DNA from: Burkholderiales bacterium
Lineage (GTDB): Bacteria > Pseudomonadota > Gammaproteobacteria > Burkholderiales > Ga0077523
Direction: 5' to 3'
NCBI GenBank assembly: GCA_019745565.1
Contig: JAIESW010000003.1
Coordinates: 1 to 64,000 of the forward strand
Length of the DNA stretch: 64,000 nucleotides
The first letter of the stretch is position 1. Each line of letters starts with the position of its first letter. A program made the position numbers and the translations under genes. Positions 60,147-64,000 of the stretch are shown one piece after another. Under the pieces are notes generated by a model that made no database searches, had not been told where the DNA came from, and saw only the letters and a program-made list of their open reading frames with translations.

Positions 60147-60428
60147 TCATCGTTGCGGGCGCGTGAGCAGGTAGACCAACGGACCGAACGAGCCCAACGC
60201 CAGCGTGGCAAGGAACCACGGCCAGACATTGCGACCGCTCGCCTTGGCGTCGTGCCACATCCACACCATGACCAGGACCAGGGCGATCGTCAGGTCCGTG
60301 AGGACTTGCGCGCCTCCCCAGGTCTGGAAGTGCAGCGCGAAGATGCCGAAGTATCCGTGGTGGACCAGTGCGACGGCGGTCAGGGCCCCGAACAGGACGA
60401 GGGTGACGATCAGCAGGCTTCGTTGCAT
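60147..60428 (-). CDS. DUF2834-family small membrane protein
   Basis: A 93-residue protein with three hydrophobic helices (SLLIVTLVLFGALTAVALV, LTDLTIALVLVMVWMWHDAKASG, WFLATLALGSFGPLVYLLTRP). The pattern HGYFGIFALHFQTWGGAQV with HDAKASGRN matches DUF2834. No function is known. It is divergent from the XRE regulator with a perfect palindrome between them, so it is the probable target. ATG 60428 has GGGAG upstream. Confidence 0.78.
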   Translation of the reverse strand: MQRSLLIVTLVLFGALTAVALVHHGYFGIFALHFQTWGGAQVLTDLTIALVLVMVWMWHDAKASGRNVWPWFLATLALGSFGPLVYLLTRPQR

Positions 60429-60484
60429 GGGTGGGTCTCCCGGTAAGCGGTAGCGGGAGTCTGCGTCACGCTGGTCGCAGATAC

Positions 60485-60503
60485 CATTACCTCCGAGGTA
60501 ATG
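60485..60503. promoter_or_regulatory. XRE/MmyB operator: CATTACCTC-C-GAGGTAATG
   Basis: A perfect 9+9 bp palindrome with one central base, between the DUF2834 gene and the XRE regulator gene, 34 bp before the regulator start. ATTACCTC...GAGGTAAT is the kind of long symmetrical site expected for an HTH_3 dimer. It likely controls both genes. Confidence 0.85.
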
Positions 60504-60537
60504 AGAAGCTGCGAGTGGCACGACTAACATCCCGAGC

Positions 60538-61362
60538 ATGACCAGCCATTCCTTCGGAGAACACCTGCGCTCGTGGCGCCGCCGGCGGCACCTCAGCCAG
60601 CAGGCCCTCGCCGATCGGGCCGAACTGTCGACGCGGCATCTCAGCTTTCTGGAAAACGGCCGGTCAGCGCCCAGCCGGGAGATGGTGCTGCGTCTGGCTG
60701 AACGCCTGGACGTGCCGTTGCGCCAGCGCAATCCGATACTGGAGAGCGCGGGTTACGCACCCCTGTACCACGGCAGGTCGCTCGACGCCCCGGAGATGTC
60801 GGCGGTGCGGCGCGCGTTGGACATCGTGCTCGACGGCCACATGCCCAACCCGTGCCTGGCGTTCGATCGCTGCTATGACGTGGTGGCGACCAACCCGGCG
60901 GTAAGCCTCTTGTTGTCCGGCGTCGACGCGGCGCTGCTGGTGCCGCCCGTCAACGTCGTCCGTCTCAGCCTCCATCCCGGCGGGCTGGCCCGGCACGTCG
61001 TCAACTTCACGCAATGGCGCAAGCACATCATCGATCGGCTGGAACGCCAGCTCGAGCAGACCGGCGACGCGCACGTGCGGCGACTGATGGAAGAAGTTCG
61101 CACCTACCCTCGACCTGCGCTCGAACACCGGCATGCCGAGCACGAGCATCCCGGGGTCTTCCTGCCGCTGCAGTTGCGGACCACGTCGGGCGTCCTGAGC
61201 TTCCTCAATACCGTCACCGTATTCGGGACACCGCACGACGTGACCCTGCAGGAGTTGGCCATCGAATCGTTTTTTCCGGCCGACGATTTCACGGCGGAAG
61301 AGCTGGTTCGATTGTCCAGCCGCGCCGAGCGGCTCGCCCCGTCATCCGGCGCTTCGGGTTGA
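60538..61362 (+). CDS. XRE-family regulator with MmyB-like ligand domain
   Basis: A 274-residue protein. The N-terminal HTH (FGEHLRSWRRRRHLSQQALADRAELSTRHLSFLENGRS, about 5-42) is followed by a PAS-like MmyB domain (NPCLAFDRCYDVVATNPAVSLLLSGVD; LRTTSGVLSFLNTVTVFGTPHDVTLQELAIESFFPADD). This architecture is common in actinobacteria and proteobacteria next to SDR or oxidoreductase genes. Here the neighbour is a DUF2834 membrane protein. Ligand unknown. Confidence 0.9.
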   Translation: MTSHSFGEHLRSWRRRRHLSQQALADRAELSTRHLSFLENGRSAPSREMVLRLAERLDVPLRQRNPILESAGYAPLYHGRSLDAPEMSAVRRALDIVLDGHMPNPCLAFDRCYDVVATNPAVSLLLSGVDAALLVPPVNVVRLSLHPGGLARHVVNFTQWRKHIIDRLERQLEQTGDAHVRRLMEEVRTYPRPALEHRHAEHEHPGVFLPLQLRTTSGVLSFLNTVTVFGTPHDVTLQELAIESFFPADDFTAEELVRLSSRAERLAPSSGASG

Positions 61363-61381
61363 GCAACAAGGGCGGAGGGAT

Positions 61382-61409
61382 GCGCCGTGCATGGGAGCGT
61401 GCACGGCGC
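61382..61409. terminator. Perfect 10-bp hairpin between the XRE gene and the first microprotein frame
   Basis: GCGCCGTGCA and TGCACGGCGC pair around TGGGAGCG. There is no T-run on either strand, so a rho-independent role is not certain. Position, after the regulator stop (plus) and after the microprotein stop (minus), suits a bidirectional end. Confidence 0.5.
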
Positions 61410-61423
61410 CGAAAACTCGACGA

Positions 61424-61537
61424 TCAGTACCTCAGGCTCGCCCTGTGGTGATGCCGATGGTCATGACGGGAATGGTCCGGACCCGGACCCGAAAAGACGG
61501 CCACGATGGCCGTGAACAGCAAAAGCAGGAAACGCAT
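61424..61537 (-). CDS. His-rich exported microprotein (37 aa), candidate
   Basis: A short reading frame on the minus strand: hydrophobic start MRFLLLLFTAIVAVFSG, then PGPDHSRHDHRHHHRASLRY. GAGGTG lies 6-7 nt before the ATG, giving a plausible start. The segment after the hydrophobic part has seven His in about 10 residues, so it could bind Ni, Zn or Cu if exported. It is too short for homology calls. The 61363-61887 gap otherwise holds only this frame, a second one (61673-61786) and a hairpin. Confidence 0.5.
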   Translation of the reverse strand: MRFLLLLFTAIVAVFSGPGPDHSRHDHRHHHRASLRY

Positions 61538-61672
61538 GGCGACACCTCATCGATCGATGACTCGTGCTGGGCGCACCGATGACGAACGCATGCGCGAACG
61601 CGTGCGGACCGCGGGATCAGTGCGAAGCGGGATGCGCCGCTGACGGCGCAACAGCCGAAAGGTGTCGCGAAC

Positions 61673-61786
61673 CTAACGCTCGGGCTCGGCGGCGAAAGCG
61701 TGGTCGCTGGAGAACGACAGCAGCAGGACGAACCGGACGGTTCTTCGGTAGGCGGGAATGGCGGGGAGGATGCGGATCGGGTTCAT
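61673..61786 (-). CDS. Second 37-aa exported-like microprotein, candidate
   Basis: Minus-strand frame beginning MNPIRILPAIPAYRRTVRFVLLLSFSSDHAFAAEPER. The basic start, hydrophobic core and A-F-A-A end resemble a signal peptide with almost nothing left behind it. An AGG lies 9 nt before the ATG, only a weak RBS. It could be a small secreted peptide, the remnant of a lost gene, or chance. Low confidence. Confidence 0.3.
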   Translation of the reverse strand: MNPIRILPAIPAYRRTVRFVLLLSFSSDHAFAAEPER

Positions 61787-61887
61787 GATGTCTGGGCCTC
61801 GTGAGCTTACTCATCCGCCATTAAGTCTACGCCCGCCCCACGTCTCGTGGCAAACCGGCACCACGCTGCTGCCGCGGGACGCAGCGG

Positions 61888-63486
61888 CTACAAGGCCGGT
61901 TTCGTGGGCGGCTGCGCTGGCGCTTCGTACCACCGATCCTCGGGGACGACCTTGGGCTGCGCCGGGTCTTCCAGATAGTGCGGCGACATGATCTGGACGC
62001 CGTGCTCGTTGAACACGTCCTGGATGTTCGAGTACAACGCACTCATGGCTTCGGCGCGCATGCGGGGTGCCTCCGACCCGGCGATCACCACCAGAACGTA
62101 CTCGACGTAGAAATCGGAGAGCCCGGTCTGGATCACGTACGGAGCAGGCTCCGTCAGGACACCGACGGTGCGCCCGGCCGCCGCCAGCAGCATCGCGTGC
62201 ACCTGCCGCCACGGCGTGTCGTAGCCGATGGTGACCTTCGCGTGCAGCGTGAAGCCCTGGCTCCCCGCGGCACGGGAGAAATTGCGCGACACGTTGCTCA
62301 GCACGTACGCATTCGGCAGCACCACTTCCTCGGACAGGCCGGTGCGCACGCGCGTCGCGAACAACGTCAGTTCGGCGACGGTGCCTTCGGCGTCCCCGAT
62401 CTTCACGAACTCGCCGACGCGGAACGCACGGGAGTACATCAGGATCAGGCCGCTTGCCGCCTGCGCGACGATGCTCGAAGCGCCGATGGAGATCATCAGG
62501 CCCACCAGTACCGAAAGCCCTTTGAACGCATCGGTGTTCGCGCCCGGCAGATACGGATAGGCCATCGCCAGCGCGAACAGCCAGAGCACCACGTTGACGA
62601 TCCGCCGCGTCGGACGGGCAAGCTCCGCATCGAGCCAGCCGACACGGATCTCGCCCGCCTCGACGCGATCGAAGAACACGCGCACCAGCCGGATGATCGC
62701 GCGCGTGATGACCACGATGACGACCACGGTGAAGAGGCCCGGGAGGGCGGCAACGATAGACAGGCCCAGGTGCGTGAAGAACTCGAGCAGGCGCCCCTCA
62801 AGCTGCTCGCCCCAGGGCCGCGTGAAGGGGAAGCGTTCCAGCACGAACGTGAGCCAGCCGTAGGTGGCGACCAATCCCACGATCCAGCCGACGATGGTCA
62901 CGGTCCGCCGCACGATCGCGCCGAAATGCAGCGACTGCACGGCCACCACGCCACCGACTTTCAGGTGCTCCACGCGTTCCTGCACCGCGGCGGAGACGCG
63001 GCGGCCGAGCCAGCGGTTGGTACGGTGGATGAGGCGCAGGATCGCGAGCCAGATCAGCGTGCCGAGCGCTGTCCATCCGGCCGCGCGCAGCCACAGGCCA
63101 GCGCCATGCGCTTCGCGCGCCGCGGCGATCGCTTCGCTCAGCCGATCGCGCGCCGCCGTCGCGGCCATCTCCAGGGTCTCGTCGCCGAGCGTGTCGAGAT
63201 CGGCCGGCTGCACGGCGAAGACGGTGCGCCCATCCACCTCGACCAGCATGCCTTCGGCGTGGGGTTTCAGCGTGACTTCGCCCGCCCCGCCGCGATCGAG
63301 CGCGTCCTCGATGCGCCGGCGCGCCGCCGCGACGCGCTCGGCCGGTGCGTAGCTCAGCAACGGCGCCCGCAGCGTGATCACGTCGCGGTTGTAGATCGAA
63401 AGCGTGGCGGGCTCGTTGGCCGCCGCGCCCGCCGTCGCGGCCCACGATGTCAGGAACAACCCGACGCAGGCCGCGACGATGCGCAT
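61888..63486 (-). CDS. MscS-family mechanosensitive channel with exported N-terminal domain
   Basis: A 532-residue protein. A signal peptide ([22 protein letters not shown]) is followed by a periplasmic region of about 110 residues (RIEDALDRGGAGEVTLKPHAEG) and then about five TM segments. The MscS core is seen in FKGLSVLVGLMISIGASSIVAQAASGLILMYSRAFRVGEFVKIGDAEGTVAEL, the pore-lining TM3 with Gly/Ala pattern, then RTGLSEEVVLPNAYVLSNVSRN. The protein opens on osmotic downshock to release solutes. Its ATG shares one base with the queF stop (TGATG), so it is coupled to queF. Confidence 0.9.
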   Translation of the reverse strand: MRIVAACVGLFLTSWAATAGAAANEPATLSIYNRDVITLRAPLLSYAPAERVAAARRRIEDALDRGGAGEVTLKPHAEGMLVEVDGRTVFAVQPADLDTLGDETLEMAATAARDRLSEAIAAAREAHGAGLWLRAAGWTALGTLIWLAILRLIHRTNRWLGRRVSAAVQERVEHLKVGGVVAVQSLHFGAIVRRTVTIVGWIVGLVATYGWLTFVLERFPFTRPWGEQLEGRLLEFFTHLGLSIVAALPGLFTVVVIVVITRAIIRLVRVFFDRVEAGEIRVGWLDAELARPTRRIVNVVLWLFALAMAYPYLPGANTDAFKGLSVLVGLMISIGASSIVAQAASGLILMYSRAFRVGEFVKIGDAEGTVAELTLFATRVRTGLSEEVVLPNAYVLSNVSRNFSRAAGSQGFTLHAKVTIGYDTPWRQVHAMLLAAAGRTVGVLTEPAPYVIQTGLSDFYVEYVLVVIAGSEAPRMRAEAMSALYSNIQDVFNEHGVQIMSPHYLEDPAQPKVVPEDRWYEAPAQPPTKPAL

Positions 63487-63950
63487 CAGCCGCGCCCCCG
63501 GTACGGTGGCACACCGGGATCGGGAATCCACACGCCGGCGGGCGGCTTGCCGGTCTGCCAGAACACGTCGATCGGCATGCCACCGCGCGGATACCAGTAG
63601 CCGCCGATGCGCAACCAGCGCGGCGCCAGCAGCTTCACCAGGCGGCCGGCGATCGTCAGCGTGCAGTCCTCGTGGAATGCACCGTGATTGCGGAACGAGC
63701 CCAGGTAGAGCTTGAGCGACTTGCTTTCCACCAGCCAGCGGCCGGGGATGTAGTCGATGACGAGATGCGCGAAATCGGGCTGCCCGGTGATCGGGCACAA
63801 CGATGTGAACTCCGGCACCGTGAAGCGTGCCACGTAGCGCTTGTCCGGATGCGGGTTGGGCACACGCTCCAGTTCCGCGTGATCCGGCGAGGCCGGCAGG
63901 GGCGTGGGCGCACCCAGCTGCTTGAGCCGGGGTTTGCGGGTCGACGGCAT
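63486..63950 (-). CDS. queF: NADPH-dependent 7-cyano-7-deazaguanine reductase (QueF type I)
   Basis: A 154-residue single-domain QueF that reduces preQ0 to preQ1 in queuosine-tRNA synthesis. The catalytic Cys52 is in [12 protein letters not shown] with Asp59. ESKSLKLYL (75-83) is the nicotinamide/substrate motif, and His93/Glu94 lie in NHGAFHED. The type I length (about 150) is as expected. It overlaps the MscS start by one base; no other queuosine gene is in view. Confidence 0.95.
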   Translation of the reverse strand: MPSTRKPRLKQLGAPTPLPASPDHAELERVPNPHPDKRYVARFTVPEFTSLCPITGQPDFAHLVIDYIPGRWLVESKSLKLYLGSFRNHGAFHEDCTLTIAGRLVKLLAPRWLRIGGYWYPRGGMPIDVFWQTGKPPAGVWIPDPGVPPYRGRG

Positions 63951-64000
63951 CGCGCGTCCTCTCGGAATTCCGATTTTCGCTATTGTGCCTCGGCGGCGCG

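Noticed and set aside
1..64000. tRNA, rRNA, CRISPR, phage integrase or plasmid origin
   Set aside because: None found by eye; no integrase, terminase or Rep-like gene. The ParA protein lacks a ParB or parS signal for plasmid partition.

Overview
The window is about 66% GC, densely coded, and looks like a chromosomal segment of a betaproteobacterium (Burkholderiales or a related unnamed lineage). The basis is an intracellular PHA depolymerase with a Cys-type lipase box, a DUF3563 protein, a conserved small MAKGQ-type basic protein, TRAP and ABC uptake systems, CreBC and a single-domain QueF. No rRNA, tRNA or CRISPR array was seen. This is inference from gene families; no database search was run.

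Layout. 1-4143 (minus strand): an edge-truncated GT-C-like membrane glycosyltransferase, a D-Ala-D-Ala carboxypeptidase, a RelE/ParE toxin with its antitoxin, an orphan antitoxin of the same family, and hflX. 4144-7890 is an accessory islet of clearly lower GC. It holds the 5' part of a decayed group II intron, a RelA/SpoT-fold synthetase overlapping a ParA-like ATPase, and an AbiTii-type abortive-infection protein. This is the best candidate for an undescribed (probably anti-phage) system. 7890-11165 has a DUF3617 protein, pncB, a thermonuclease and an exported protein.

11184-22110 is a catabolic cluster around an IclR regulator with a visible palindromic operator: SMP-30-like lactonase, phytanoyl-CoA-type dioxygenase, ABM monooxygenase, permease, hydantoinase/oxoprolinase, an HExxH protein and a zinc alcohol dehydrogenase, plus a second dioxygenase and a periplasmic cyclase. 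22133-25946 has a small basic protein, creBC, a DUF4124-glutaredoxin protein and a fumarylacetoacetase-family hydratase. 26205-32576 is a sugar-type ABC operon ending in a D-apionate-lactonase-like enzyme. infA and a cold-shock gene follow.

33796-46010 (minus strand) is a second catabolic cluster: TauD-type dioxygenase, a TRAP transporter (dctPQM), an Ala/Lys-repeat lipoprotein, HpcH aldolase, methyltransferase, 2-hydroxyacid dehydrogenase, three SDRs, a quinone oxidoreductase, an acetophenone-dioxygenase-like cupin and a LysR regulator. 46190-58470 holds mixed genes: DUF3563, a cysteine-less exported DJ-1 homologue, phaZ, hydrolases, an alginate-export-type porin, an M20 amidohydrolase, acpH, pepE, a SAM-hydrolase family protein and a third PhyH dioxygenase. 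58615-61362 has two small divergent regulons (TetR/SDR and XRE-MmyB/DUF2834), each with perfect palindromic operators. Two candidate 37-residue microproteins, an MscS channel and queF close the window.

Six copies of a G/C-rich double-hairpin repeat (about 90-140 bp, BIME-like) sit in intergenic gaps. One lies inside the dctP-dctQ operon.
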